The notes beneath the pieces were generated by a model. That model was not told where the DNA came from and searched no databases. It was given only the letters and a program-made list of their open reading frames with translations. The position numbers were made by a program, and so were the translations under genes. From Atrichornis clamosus (Eukaryota; Chordata; Aves; Passeriformes; Menuridae), in NCBI GenBank assembly GCA_013400975.1, contig WBMZ01010863.1:144828-208827 (forward strand): a DNA stretch of 64,000 nt, in the 5' to 3' direction. Numbering within the stretch: the first letter of the stretch is position 1; the number at the start of each line of letters is the position of its first letter. Of this stretch, positions 13,201-26,600 are shown one piece after another.

Positions 13201-16200
13201 TCATGGGACTACCTGAGATGTGACACAGGCTGTCACACCTGTGACAAGCTGGAGCAGAGCAGAGGGAAGGAGACCCTGGAGAACTTCAAATCAACAAGCC
13301 GTCCATCAGACACACACAGAAGAGGGAGCCACAGGCTTGTTGGGTGTTCACTGGGATGGGAAACAGCAATTAGGCTGTAATTAGGCAGCAATAAAGCTGA
13401 TAAAGAAGTGCCAGAGGCCATTGGCCTCTAACAAGTCTTCTGATAGAAAGCCACAGCCCATAAAAGTCAAACCTTTTCCAAGGTCAGAGTTTCTGAAACC
13501 TTGATAGACACAAACTTGCCACCCAAATGGGGTGGAATGGAGAGAGCTTTTTTTTGGAATATTAAATATAACATTTTGGGCTACGGTGGTCCTCTCAGCA
13601 CAAGCTTCTTTTTCAAAACAATGCAACATAAATTTGCCTCGCTTTTTAAAATTTTCAGGGGGGGAAGCTTCTGCCTTCTGCTAGACCCCTCTTACTTTCT
13701 TGCCCCTGTAAATAGGGTTGCACAGACCAGCCTCTTCACAGTACAGGTACAGAAATCAGCATGTTGGAAACCAAAAGCAATTGCAACATTAAAAAATACC
13801 TTTTCATTTGAGCAACTTCCAGCTTTTTTGCCCACCTTATTTTAAATGACACTTTGAGAAATTCTTGCCAATACATTCATGGGGACGTAACTCATTCATT
13901 TAATCACTTACAGCATTGAAGACTCTGGTTTTCCGACACTTGCTTGTTCTGCAGTGCACATCTCAACACCTGACTGTCAGCAGAACAAAATTCAAAAGCA
14001 GAAAGTTGTTTTTCATACATATACTCCAGACTGCACACTGTTTTTACCTCTTCTGTGATTAAGCAGTACTACTTCTGCTTGTGGAGGAGAGCAGCATCTG
14101 GTTAGGTATATATGAGTGTCCTGTATGAGTCTGAACAAGACACATTTCTGCTCCCTGGAGGCAAAGAGAGGCTTCAGAGCTGTCTGCTTAGTTGTCAGCC
14201 TGTTCTCTGACAGTTTTCAACTTCTCTTCTGTCAAGAAACCTCTTCTGGAGTTCTTGTGTGAGCCAGTTAACCAGAGAAACACCTTGATATCAAAGTTTA
14301 AAGAAAGTTTCTGGGAATACTACTGCAAAATCGGGGAATGTAGCAGTTACCACAGAACCTTTTTAAGAAGAAAGAGATAGAGGGAGATGCTTGAATTTGA
14401 AATTTGGGTTATGATACTGTTGCTCATTGCTGCAGTTTCAATCCAGTGATGTCTGTCAGGTGACAGGTAGTCATACAGAACTTCCCAGGCAATTCACTGG
14501 CTAGCATCATTGAATTTTATTTTAAATGTGTAGTCAGCTATTTTAAAGAATCGAGACAGATATTTCAGAATCAACCTGTGTGAAAGAAGCTTTCTACTGT
14601 ATAAAGAAAACATTCAGAGGAACATGGATATCAACACTTCATGGTCCAACTAGCAAGCTGGACAAGTCACTATCTGAATACCTGGTGCCTAGGTTTGATG
14701 TGCAAAGCCCCAGCTTCTGTGGTAATTTTCTCTTCAGGGGCATGAGAAAGATTTTCAATTTATTAATAATAACTTCACAGTTGAAAAATTAATTGAGAGA
14801 AAAAGGGAAGAAAGTTTTGGGGGTTTTTTTAAATCAACCTGTGAAGTAGGACTGAGGCAGAGGCTTGTTTCTTCTTAAATCTTGTTGATTTGATCAACTT
14901 TGCTTCAAAATGCATTTATAATCTTAGATGTGCAGTGCTTTTAAGGCTTCTCATTGCTTTTCAAAAACTGTATTTGTGCACTTTGCCTCCAATTTCTATT
15001 TCATAGTTTCAGTGGCAGAGTAGGAATTTGGGGGGAGGGATCTCGGATTCACTTTGCTGTGACACCAGGGTCTGGATAAACATAACAATGGATGACTACT
15101 TTTGTTTGCAGACTGATACCAGTAGCAAAATAGTAACTATGATATAAGTCTTGATTTAGTGACAAAGTGAAAGTTAACCTTGTCTGAAAAATAAAGAAAG
15201 ACCAGTCATGAGAGTAAAAACTAATGCAAAAATGGAAAGTTAATGACTTTAAATTTATGTTCTATGCTTGCTGATTTTACTTTTAAGGCACTGATATTAA
15301 TAGGGGTATAAATCACTTAAATTCATACTTCTAAATTTACCTTGCAATTCAAGGCAATGAAAACAACCAATGCTGCAAAGAATATACTGGAGGGAGCATA
15401 GATGTGTTTTTCCTTGCCAGTTCTATGTAACAGGTCATTCTACCCTGGTGAAGCCTTGTGCCTTCATGCTCCTCTGATCAGTACAGCACAGCTTGGTCTC
15501 TTGTCTACTGTTCTGTAAAACTTTATGGAGCCTCGTATTTCAACATGTTCTCTGGGTTGCGTTCCTATTGTTCTCATTAATAAATGTTTATTTGCAGTAC
15601 TTGCTGTTTCATAAAGCTTATTGCTTGTTTTCTCTTGCCATAGAATAATGTCTGTTCATGGAATTACTACAAAAAGGAGAATAAACTTTCCTTCTAGAAT
15701 TAGCTGCCGATGGACCAACAGTCATTGTATTATAGAGTTGCTTCATTCATTAGCTTTGATCCTGATCTTCAGGCATAAAGTTACTCAGCCCTGGCTTACT
15801 GCAGTGCTAGGAGCATAGGCTGGATTTTTGGGGGAGCCTGAGGCCTGAAAATCTGCCCATAGACATGATGCAGTGCCCTGGGTGAAACTGGGGGGAAAGG
15901 GCCACAGCTGTGCATAGGGCAGGCATGTTTTTCCAGGGAGCCTCTCTGTCCCCTACTGAGTCAGCAGATTTTTACTACTAACACATCTGTGGTTCAAAGG
16001 CTGGTTGATCTGAGGAAGTTAACCCTTTCTGGGTTTTCTCTCTAAGACTGAAAAACTTTGAAGTAGGTAGGGTACAGAGCAAGCAAGGAAGAGAATGGGC
16101 CATAAAGAGCTGCAATTCTAAAGTAGAAAAGATTACTTTGACTTCCCAGAACTTCAGCGAAAGCTGGTGGTGTTCTTCCAGTTTGCTGTCTGGGTTTGCT

Positions 16201-17690
16201 CTCACCTGCCTTGGTAGGAAGATGCAGAGAGCAGCTCAGTCCAGACCTGGATGGTCATCATCCTGCTTCATGTAGCATCACTTGTAGTTGAAGTGGTGGT
16301 GCAGGTGTAATTGCACAGTCTCTGACACTGCCAATTCCCTGTTTGCCACAATATGGCTCTGAGTCTTCAAAAGCATTCAGCACTTCAGTTCTAGGTGTGG
16401 GAAAGGATTCTGCCACAGCGTTACATTGCATGCTGCTCACCAGGAAAATGTTCCTAGAGAACTTAAGTGGAGTGTGTTTGATCTAGGCCATTAAGATTTG
16501 TGGATTCTGCAATAATATTTTTAGAATTGGTTTCTGAATGTAGAGCCATGCTTTAATTGCTATGGAGGACCAGAATACCATGTCAGCTGACCCTTATAAA
16601 TGCTTGATTGCATTTGAAAGAAGCACATCTGTGTCTAATGAGTCTAATTATAAATGAAGAACCTGCATTTTAATAGCTTTGGGTTGAGTAGAAAAGGACT
16701 GTAATACAGGGACTGTGTCTTGATGTATGCATGGTGGGGAAGGAGAGAGGAAGGGTGGCCCTAGGAAACCTCTCACTCATTTCTTCCAGTTTTTGAGGCA
16801 TACGCACAAAACCCACTATGTTTCAGTCACTCAGTATTGTTCAGATTTCCAGAGGCAAATGCTATTATACACTTCCTCGTTTGATTAAAATTGAGGTTGA
16901 TGCCCAGAATGCCATTGATTTGCCCCACTCAGATGTGGTAAGAGCTGCTTTGAAGCACCTCTGTGGCACAAAGGAAAATGACAGCGCATTTTCAGTAGTA
17001 TGTGGAAACATGGAGGAGTGTCATGAGATAATGAGTGAAGTTCAGATCCTGCCTCCCTAACGTAGTTTGGTTGCAGAAACCAAAAGGAGTGTTTTCCCAC
17101 TGTGGGAAGGATGAGGAGAATTCAGTCAGACTGGGGTTTGCATGGCAGCTGCCTGCAGGTTGGGCCATGCACTCCTGGCCCTCATGTGGTCTGAGTGCTG
17201 CTTTCTCCTTCCTGACAGTGGTGTTCTAGGAGGGGTATTGCTGTGAGCTGGGGAGAGGATGATTGAAGGGCAAAAGAAACAAATCTTTGCGTAACCAAGT
17301 TTCTTTAGTTTTCCTAGTCAGGCCTGTTACATTTTAGAAGGAAATCAGAAGGAATTGACGTTTAGAGAAGAAAACCAGCTGTGGATTGGTGTCCTCAACC
17401 AACCACCAGATAACAACTTGTAACACACAAAGCGTGTTAACAAAGGGTGAACTTTAGCTGCAGAATAACACAGCACCTGAAGTCACAATGGCATGAAATG
17501 GCTCAGAAAGGCCCCTCTGAGCATCATGTGTTCTTAAATTTCATCATGTTTTTGAGGCTGTAAGCTTATCCCTTCCACCCTGTGCTTCGGCTTCTTTGTT
17601 CCTGGTTTTCTGATGCATCTCCTATTGTCCCCAGTAGCCCAGTGTTCCTCTGTATAATGGTTGTTGATGTTTTTCTGGTGCCTTTTTTGG

Positions 17691-17713
17691 GTTTGTTTTG
17701 TTGTTGTTGTTGG
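17691..17713. repeat. TTG-rich simple repeat
   Basis: GTTTGTTTTG runs into four TTG units and GGG, a short impure TTG microsatellite in a T-rich patch. Confidence 0.7.
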
Positions 17714-20520
17714 GTTTTTTAAATGATAGATTGTGATTTCTTTCAGGTGGAAGATATGAAGAAGAAATTTTTTTAAATGGATTTTTAAAAAAATCTGAGC
17801 AACAGATTAAATTGCTCTGTGAAAGGCTCTTCCTTCTCTCAGACAGACTTGGATGGAAAATGTGTTTGGGAGAAGAACCCTATTGGAAAAACCTGCAGTA
17901 GTGTTTCAGACCCTGTAAATTAGTCGGCTATCACAACATCACAACAGAATACAGCCACTCAACTCCTGCTGTGTTCCATTGTCATTAGAATTTCTTTCTT
18001 TTCCTTATATGAACTCATTTTGAGGTCTAAAGCAAAATAAAAATTCATTCCTCTCTGTAGCTCTGGTGTTCTGTGACAAAGAGCAATGACTGTGCCCGTG
18101 CACACAGATCAGTCTCCTGTCTTTGCTTGTCTGTGTGTGTTCCATGGGAGAGTGGAGCCTTGTCAGCTTGCCTGGTTTGCGAGCAGTCCCTCCTCAGGCC
18201 CCTCACCCGGTGTGGGCAGGGGCGGGTGTGACTGGCAGCCTACCAGCCAGATTCAGTGCAAACCATCTGCTTCTCACAGCAGTGCTGGGTAATGATCTCA
18301 GCATGTTTCACGCCCTGGGAACTTGGTGCAAACATGTTCTCGTATGGTGGATAACAAGGAGGTCCTAAACATTTCCAGCCTGCAGAGAGACTCTGAAAGC
18401 AGTAGCCAAATCAGGGGTGGGACAGATGCCAAGAGTCAGCAGAGACAGTGATGCTGTGGACTAAAAAGGGTCATTCCACCACACGGCATTTATAGATTGA
18501 GCCTTGGCACACTGAGGTTCGTTTGCTCGGCCACCTCAGGGAAGGCAGTTCCCCGCACTGTGCCTAGCCCTGTGGATACAAGCTGTTCTCTCTGCACAGC
18601 CCGGGGCACCTCTCCTATTTCTGTCACCAGCCTGCAGCTCTAGGGGTGGTTTTGCTAACCACTAATTGCTTGTTTCATTCAAATAGGGAAAGAAAGGTCT
18701 TGGTGGATGTGGCTTTTCTCCCATTATCTTTAATTTCAGAGCTACCCTTTCTAACACTGCAGTGCAGGGGAAGCTCATCTCATTCTGTTCAGATGGAGCT
18801 ATGAGATGTAAGTCACCGTAATCTGTAAACCCCTCATCCTCCTGGGGTCCTTCTCACTGACTGCATAGCCAGAATGAAGCAGCATTTTCTGAGCTGGCTG
18901 AGGGTGGTGGAAAATGGAGAAGAGTGCTTGAGGCCAACAGAGCATGTTCATTCTCCCAGAAGCCTGTTACTCCGCTTTCTCCAATATTGCACACCTGACT
19001 TTTATGAAAGGGCACAAGGAAACTTGGACACAGGTTTTCAATGTGTGTTTAGAGTTCTGGAAAGGTGGAGTAACAAAGTAGTTTTGGAATTCATATAAGG
19101 CTCATGAAACATACTTATGCATCTGATATCTCAGAGTAGGGGAGAGACGTTTCATTGTCTGCCATGGCTCATGCTGGAATTAAAAGATGCCAAGATTCCT
19201 GTTGAAGTCATCTTGCTCTTTAGTATGTTGGAGCCCCATTTAGTCGGTGTCTACAGAAAGTAAGGCATCTGAGTTGGATATTCTAGTTGGTTTCATTCCT
19301 GGACAGAAAGAGCATGTTGGAGGCCGTGTTTTTTGGGTTGTGAACAAGAGAGAATTTCCATTGTCTTTTCCCCTGATCTTTTTTTGATCTGTCTGTTTCA
19401 ATAACTGGTATCTGCTATTCTGACTGTTCCAAAATCAGCAAAGTAAAGCAGACTGGTTTTGTCAGTTTTTGCTGCCCACGATTCTATTCTCCACCCTAAC
19501 AGAAATACCCAGGACATCTGTTCTCACTGTGCTGCTGGTGGGCAGAGCACAAGATATTGTGGATGCCTGTCTGCGGATGGAGAACAGCATTGAATTACCT
19601 CACATGTGGAAGCAAAGGGGTCAGGGCTTCACTGCTTTCACATGGACAGTTTGCTTTTCCAGCAGGTGTGGTCGTCTCTCTGTTAGGGACTGGGTTCTGG
19701 GTTGCTAATTCTTTTTGTGTTGGCTTACATAAGCAGCAGCTCATAAAATCTACAATTAAACAAGAGGACACTGAGGTGAAAAGCTCCACTCTACTTCAGT
19801 ACCTTACAACGTTAAGGCACCTGGATTAATCTCATGAAATGAATTGACACATTGACAAGTCCATTTTTTAAATCTAGTTGCTCTTTCATTTTGATGATCG
19901 GATGGAGCCACTGACTTAAATGAGTCAAAACCTTGAAATCACTGTCTTGGACAGTAAGCACCTTGTCATAGTTTCATATGGTGTCATATAAAATACAGCT
20001 TTAAAAGCTCTTTTAATTTTTTTTTTTAAATCCCCTTATATAATACACCTTCATCAGGTTAGAGGCTTCCTTCTGAGACTTGCTGTATATGAACTGAGAC
20101 AAATACAAAAGGAAAATTTGGTGACTCCCATATGGTGTTTCAGGCTATTTTCTGATTGGCAAGCTGAGTATACGAGTCCTAAAAATGTTAATAAGCCTTT
20201 TGTAAATGAGTTTTAACTTGTTAATTAAGAATTTCTAGCTATGGTTATGACCTGCAGGGAAATGTTTAATTGACTGTTTTCCCTAGCTGGTTCAGTGTCT
20301 TCTTAGACAGAGTGTATACTTAACGGGACTTGAATGCCTCAGACACAGCATAAGCCAGAGTTCCTGTGCTCAACACTGCTGCAGGGATTTTCACTGGTGA
20401 CCTCTGCAAGGAAGATCTCCCCATTAGGGCAGCAGAGCAAGAACTTGCTTGCCTCAGTTTGTCCTGGGAGATGAATGCAGGTTGTGGGAGGCGACAGAAA
20501 CGGGCCCTTCTCTGATGGAG

Positions 20521-20672
20521 CATGGTCACAGATTTCCCATACAGGTGGAGTCTCCATCCCTGAGAATATTCAAAAGCCCTCTCATCATGGTTCTGGGCAT
20601 CCAGCTTTAGGTGGCTTTGTTTGCGCAGAGGAAATTGGACCAGGTGGCATCAAGAGATCTCTGCAGACCTGA
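20521..20672 (+). mobile_element. CR1 LINE 3' fragment
   Basis: GGTGGAGTCTCCATCCCTGA, then ATATTCAAAAGCCC, GGCATCCAGCTTTAGGTGGC, GAGGAAATTGGACCAGGTGG and AGAGATCT keep the order of the CR1 3' untranslated region. There is a two-letter disruption around TTTGCGCAGAGG. The 5' limit is uncertain and the terminal octamers are missing. Confidence 0.82.
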
Positions 20673-23600
20673 GCCAGCCCATGTTCCTTCTCAGCCCTCT
20701 CTGTGAGTCAGAAACTGGCAACGGTGCAACAGGACAGAGGGGAGCATTGGGCATTTGCAATCACCAGCCTATTCTTGGAGGAGGGATGGCCGAGGTATAA
20801 AAGATGACATTTGGTTTTCCCAAATTAGATGAGATTCTGCATGTAACCAAAACATGGGGCTGGGTCCATTGTCAAACAGAAATGCCTATTTCCAGCATCC
20901 AAACAATGTTCCCTGTTATCTGCCAGAAAGCCCATTGACTTACTGGATGCTGTGCTAAATTCCACTTGTTTCTCTGTAGTTAAGTACCCATGAAACCATA
21001 GTGGGTGTGGGGGCAAAGTGGGGAGAAGGTGCCATGTGGGCAGGGTCATTGCCATCGCTCTCAGTTAGTTGGGATTGGACTTTACTGCTCAAGTGGAGCA
21101 CACCTTGGTACCTCACACAGACAGGCTTTCTGCAGTACAGAAAACAACCAGAATAATATTTCTGTAAAAGTAATTTAGTATCTCCTTCCCATTATACTTT
21201 GAAGACTGTGATTTGTCACTGTGCTGCAGCTTCCTTTTTAAATGCTTGGCTGTAACCAAAAACAAGCTTGAGTTCATATTTCAGGAAGTTGCAGTCAAAA
21301 TCTGGAAATACAGTCATGTCTGGGTGCAGCCATTATTGAGTTTAATGAGAACTGTATGTCTGCAACAAATGGCACCCCATTTGTCTTCATCTAATCGTAC
21401 GTGAAATTCTTCATTGCTAAAATAATCTCAGAAAATTTGGGGTGAATCCCTGGCTGAAAGTAACTGCCTTGTAGCAGTGACCATCTGGAAATGCCTCTTG
21501 CAGCATAGCTGTGAAGGGTGAAGAGCCCCTCCTTCTCCATTCCCATTTAGAACTTCCTAAGTAGAGTGTTCTGTTTGAGAGAGCAGCCACATGGTGGTTA
21601 CCACTGCTGCAAACCCCTTCACTGATTCAGATGCATTGAGATGAGCAAACAGTGTGAAGAAATGCATAGAAAATGACTGAGGTCTGCGTGAGCAAGAAAG
21701 CTTTTAAAGCAAACCCTGTTGGAAGAATGAACAATATTCTGCTTATTAATGTAGATTGGAATTTCCTGCTAGCTGAGAATAATGCAAAGGTCACTCACCA
21801 GCTGCAAGCAAACACCATGTGGTTGATTCTAAAATTAGTTTATCTTTAGCATTTCTATTTCTTTTCCCTGCATTTCTTGTTCTCTACCTTAAGCCTGGGA
21901 ATAAAATTAAAAGTACTGCAAGCTTGTAAAAAAATTCTTTTTTTCTTTTTTTGTTCTCTGTAAACTTCTGTTAACTGCTGCAGTTGAGATAACTACGTGT
22001 CTGTTGCCTATCATTATGGCCAGGTATTATAATGTCCCTAAAAGAGTTTCCATACGCTCAGTTACCTGGTTTTAACTATTGAAAATTATCCTTTACTCTG
22101 CATCTGCTGAAGTATGCTAGCAACCACGTTATCTGCAACTATTTTACACTGACTTTTAACAAGTCTTCTTTTTTATCTCAGGCTCAGAGATAATTCAGTA
22201 AGAACCTGAATAATGGCCTCATAAAATCCTCACTTCCTCTTTTCCTGATGAGCTGAAAGCCAGTGGTGTTATGATGCAGCACCATGGCCAGTCTGGAGAT
22301 GGAAAAATTGTTGGAGCCTTGGATGAGACGGAGGAAACAGCACTGCAGGCATAAAACAGACCAGTGTTTCATGGCACGTAAGGCAGTGCTTAACTGCTGG
22401 AGAAACTAACTCCAGAGAGAATCTGCTCCTGTTTAGGGGATCTTGCAGAAAGGTTTTAATCTAACAGCTGTATAAAAAAAAACTACTTCAGAGCAGAAGT
22501 GCCAATCCTGGGACACGTGTCTGATCCTTTGCCTGCAGAGGTGATTTGTGTGGCAGAGATGGTGATCCTTAGAAATGCCGTAGCTAGCAAATAACACGGA
22601 AGTAACTTGGCATGTTCAAGTGAGTTTGAGCACTGAGAGCCAGTTGTGCTGTCAGGTTATAATAAACCGAGTCTTTGCAGAGTCCAGCTGGGGAGATGGT
22701 GGATGGATGGTCACTCAGCTGCTGCTCTGTGTATGAGTATGGTGTATCCAAGCCTAAGCTGAGGTCTAGACTCCTCTGTCTTAGGTAGGTCTCACTGCTC
22801 TGCACTCTCCAGTGGTGCCTGCTGTCAGTAGAGCTGTGCCAGAGCAGGTATGAGCACAGCAAGGCATCATTTCATCACACGACTAGTCATCTTATACCAA
22901 GAGAGTATTTTAAATTACTTTCAAATAATTTCAAACAGGTTTTTTTTGTAAAAGTGTTTTAAAACAGAGAAAAGACTTTTAAAGCCCTGGCAAGTGTGTT
23001 CTGGAATGCCCTGCATCCAGGGAGCGCCGTGGACATGGACACCACAGGAGGGAGAGCTGACAGCACTACTCTGTGCAGAATCTCTGGGCATCTTTGCTTT
23101 TTCTCCAGCCTCTCCATCTGCCAGGGCCTGTTTAGTGGAGCAGGCACTAATATGTTTGGTAGCTTCTCTAATTCCCTTGCTTATGTTGAAACTTGTAGGA
23201 ATTTTAATATCTTGTTAAACATTCCTAATTAACAGTCACAGAATTTATCAAATTGTCTAACTCCTAGCTTGCTTTATTAGTCTACAGCCAATATTTTCTC
23301 AGGTTACAAAGTCAGAATTTTCCTTTCTTCTTTTTAATACATGTAAATACAGTTTTAGGATTCAGAATTTGTCTCTTTTTTTGGTGTAAGGGTCAAAATA
23401 GCTGGTTTCTGTGATCTCTGCAATATTTTGTTTGTTTAAAGAAGCATCTTAAGGGGAATTTAATACAAAAGATGTTAAATGCAGACATGTATTTTAAATG
23501 TTGATTGTTTAGAGATGTTCATATTGTTATATATGGAAAGAGAACTTAATCTTAGATGTTACATTCTCTTTTCACTGGTTGCTTCGACAGTGATGAGAGT

Positions 23601-26600
23601 CTTCAGCAAGGCAGTGCAGTTGCAGAAGCACACTGATGTAAAACTCAAGCAATTCCATTGAAAGAAAAGGTTTTTCTTCATGCTTCTTTGGTGCAAGCAG
23701 AGAAAGGTCTGAAGTCTTGTGTTGTGTCTTAAGCATGGAAATCTTTGTACTCATAAAATCACAAAGCAGAAAAAACAGCCGTCAGCAATGTATCCACTTG
23801 AACAGAATGCCCAGAAAATAGCATCAAAAGGGAAGGAACCCCCCCAGGCCATGTCCTCATGCTGACTGAGCCTGTGTGCAACCTGACCAGGGTGTCCCAT
23901 GCAATGCTGGCGTGCAGAGCCATGCTCAGGGCAGACGGGAGGATGGGGGTTGCAGTAACACAGCAGGAGGATTCGGCACCACACACAGAACTACTCAGAA
24001 GAGGTGATGTCTGATCTTGTGTTTATGTTCCAGCTCTGCTTTCTTTTTTTTAAGTAGATTCCTGACCTCCTTTTTGTGACTGTTCCTAGGGAATTTGTGA
24101 CACATGGCCTTAAGGAGAGTTCATCTGTATCATCCATGTCATTAGGATGATTGCAGCAACATCCAAACATGCTGTCAGGGAAAGAGGGAGAGAGTCTTTA
24201 GAAGACTTGATATTTGGTGTTTACTTGCATATTCTGGGATGGCAATTATAACCTTTCACGTTTTACAGAAAAAATAGCTTGCAATGATACAGGGCAGAAA
24301 ATAAAGCAATGAGAAATGTTTCCTGCTCAGCAGTACTCTTTAATATCCACTTTAGGTTAAATCTTAAATTCCAGGAAGTTAGAGAAAATTCGTCTTTTCG
24401 TTCAACCGCTTATTTATGACTGTTCCACTATCTTAGAACAACTGACTCTGTGCCTTTTAAATGTAAGCTGCTGTTTTCTCTGTTTTCCCTAACATGGTTT
24501 TCATAGTCCTCCTACAAGGAGACAAATTAGGGAGTCAGAGAACTGATGAGATGGTAGAAAACCTTTCACATTTGTTTCCAGTTCAGCAAAGATAATAACC
24601 AAGAGTCATGAGAAAACTGGACAGAAAACCACAGATTTTCATAGACTAAATTCTGCTATACCAGAACCCACATTAAAAAAAAACAGTTTATGAAAGACAC
24701 CTTGTGCTAATTTTGCTCTTGACCTCACCAAACTAACTGCAAAGGAAAGCAGTGTTGGCTGTCCCCCAGCCTGGTGAACTTCTTGTTTCACATGTTAATG
24801 TAACTTGGAGGGACTGCATGGCTCTTCAGGGTGGCCAACCTTGTCCCCATCACTGCAGACTGCTCCCAGTGACTTTTCCTAGAAGAAGCTGGGTTGCTGC
24901 CAGCAGCACTGAATAGTCTGGAGCGTCAGGATTAACTGGCGCCATGGAGTAGTTGAAGAAGCTTCTCTAGATGTTGCAGTGGGTAGTAGCTACCCGGTTG
25001 CACTGGGATGGTGGCTACAAATGCACAGCATTTCTCTGACATCTGCAGATAAAACTATTCTCATATATGGGGAAATGGGAACCAATTGCCATTGTCACCT
25101 TGTGTTTAATGGGCCTTCTGGGAATCAAGTGCAGGTATTCCTCATTCCTACTAGAAGATACTTTGCTTATGAACATGCAGATGCTCTGCTGTCTCAGGTT
25201 TATCCAGACTCCCCTTCCCCTTTCTTATTGTATCTATGAGTCATTACGTGCTTGTCATAATTTATTTTTACCACAAGCTGAAAGGTATAATGGGAAACTT
25301 ATAAACATGCTAGGGAGAAGCCACCTGAAATAGCAAATGTTTCTAATTATAAAGTTAAAGCTGCCTTTCTAAGCTACTTGGTTCTTTATTATACCTTGAA
25401 GAACCCAAAAATGTGGTTGGCTACAGTTAGACTTCCAGATACAATAAGTGAATTGTAAATGAAAGCCACCCTGTGGAAAATTACACTATTAGCCTGGAGC
25501 AGTAGCCCTGATCTTTAGAGTTTATGGTGCTGCACAGCCTGTACATCCAGTAATGTTCTTTGAGTCCATGAAGTTGAGAGGACAGTTTCTTAAAAGGAGA
25601 ACTGAAAAAATTAAAGTCATTATTACATGCTTTCATGTTTATTATTTTTTAACATTCCCAGACTTTTTTCACATTAGTCTGGTTTCAGCAGTAAGTAATT
25701 TGTCTATGCCTTACCAGTATCTATTAGGCAGTGTTCCTGAAAGGGCTACATTTAATTAGTCTCGGCCGTGCTTTTGGTATCTGCAAGGCAAAAAAAAAAT
25801 TACATTAGATTTCTTTACAGGGAAGAATAATAGTAACTGTAATTTAGAATTTGAGTGTTCCATGACTGTGCTTGGATTTCAAGCCCTTTCCTGATGCAGA
25901 GTTGCATCCTTATGGTCCAGGTTTGGTGCTTTATGAAAATACTTTGTTGACTGTACTAATTAAAGACTGTGGTGCACACCTTCAGCCATCACTGGTTCAT
26001 CACAAATGTTCATGCAGAAACAGGAATGGCAATGTCACAGCTGACACAGGAGAAAAGGAGCGGGTAGGGATCAGGACCATGTGCATGGAGGTTCAAGAGA
26101 GCAGTGAAGGATTCACAGTACTCACTGTCTAAATCTGTCATGTCCTGGCTGCTGTAAAGAAGTCATGACACTGGCTGAGATTGACATCTGGAGCCAGCAG
26201 TCTGAATACAACTCTTCATCTGCTTGCTGCGCTGGAAGCCAAGGGCATTTCAGACACCATTGGAGATAGTTTGAGTGGGGTCTTCAGGAATTACATAAGT
26301 CTTCAGGAATTGCATTAGTTGGCTTGGGCACAGGACATTAAAACTGAGATCTTGTCCTCATACAGGATTTGAATGGATGCCAGTTTTTATGGGGCTTGCC
26401 CTAGCCATTAAAATAAACAGAAACAATAGAGGAACTTTCACTTGGCTAAAAGAAGAGCTGTAGATCAGCATTTCTCTTGCTGGGAAGATGTTAAAGATGC
26501 TTATGCTATGTTTCGCTTGCTTCCATCTATGTTTGCAGGGTCTTCAGTTCTGAATGGATCTGTAGTTTGTTCAGGAGGTATGCTTAACACAGGGATCAAT

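Larger units (their letters stand above)
8034..20520. other. Non-coding stretch with minor repeats
   Basis: Apart from the CR1 tail near 9.6 kb, I see an X-box-like motif at 10236-10250 and a short TTG-rich run near 17.7 kb. A small inverted repeat (TGTGACA / TGTCACA) lies near 13.22 kb, and there is a T-run near 20.02 kb. The 16.48-16.70 kb stretch is AT-rich with POU/homeobox-like words and could be conserved non-coding sequence, but that is only an impression. No exon is supported. Confidence 0.55.

Noticed and set aside
23745..24000. TCATAAAATCACAAAGCAG resembling an inverted CR1 tail
   Set aside because: The expected GGTTGGAAGGGACC and downstream CR1 order do not follow.
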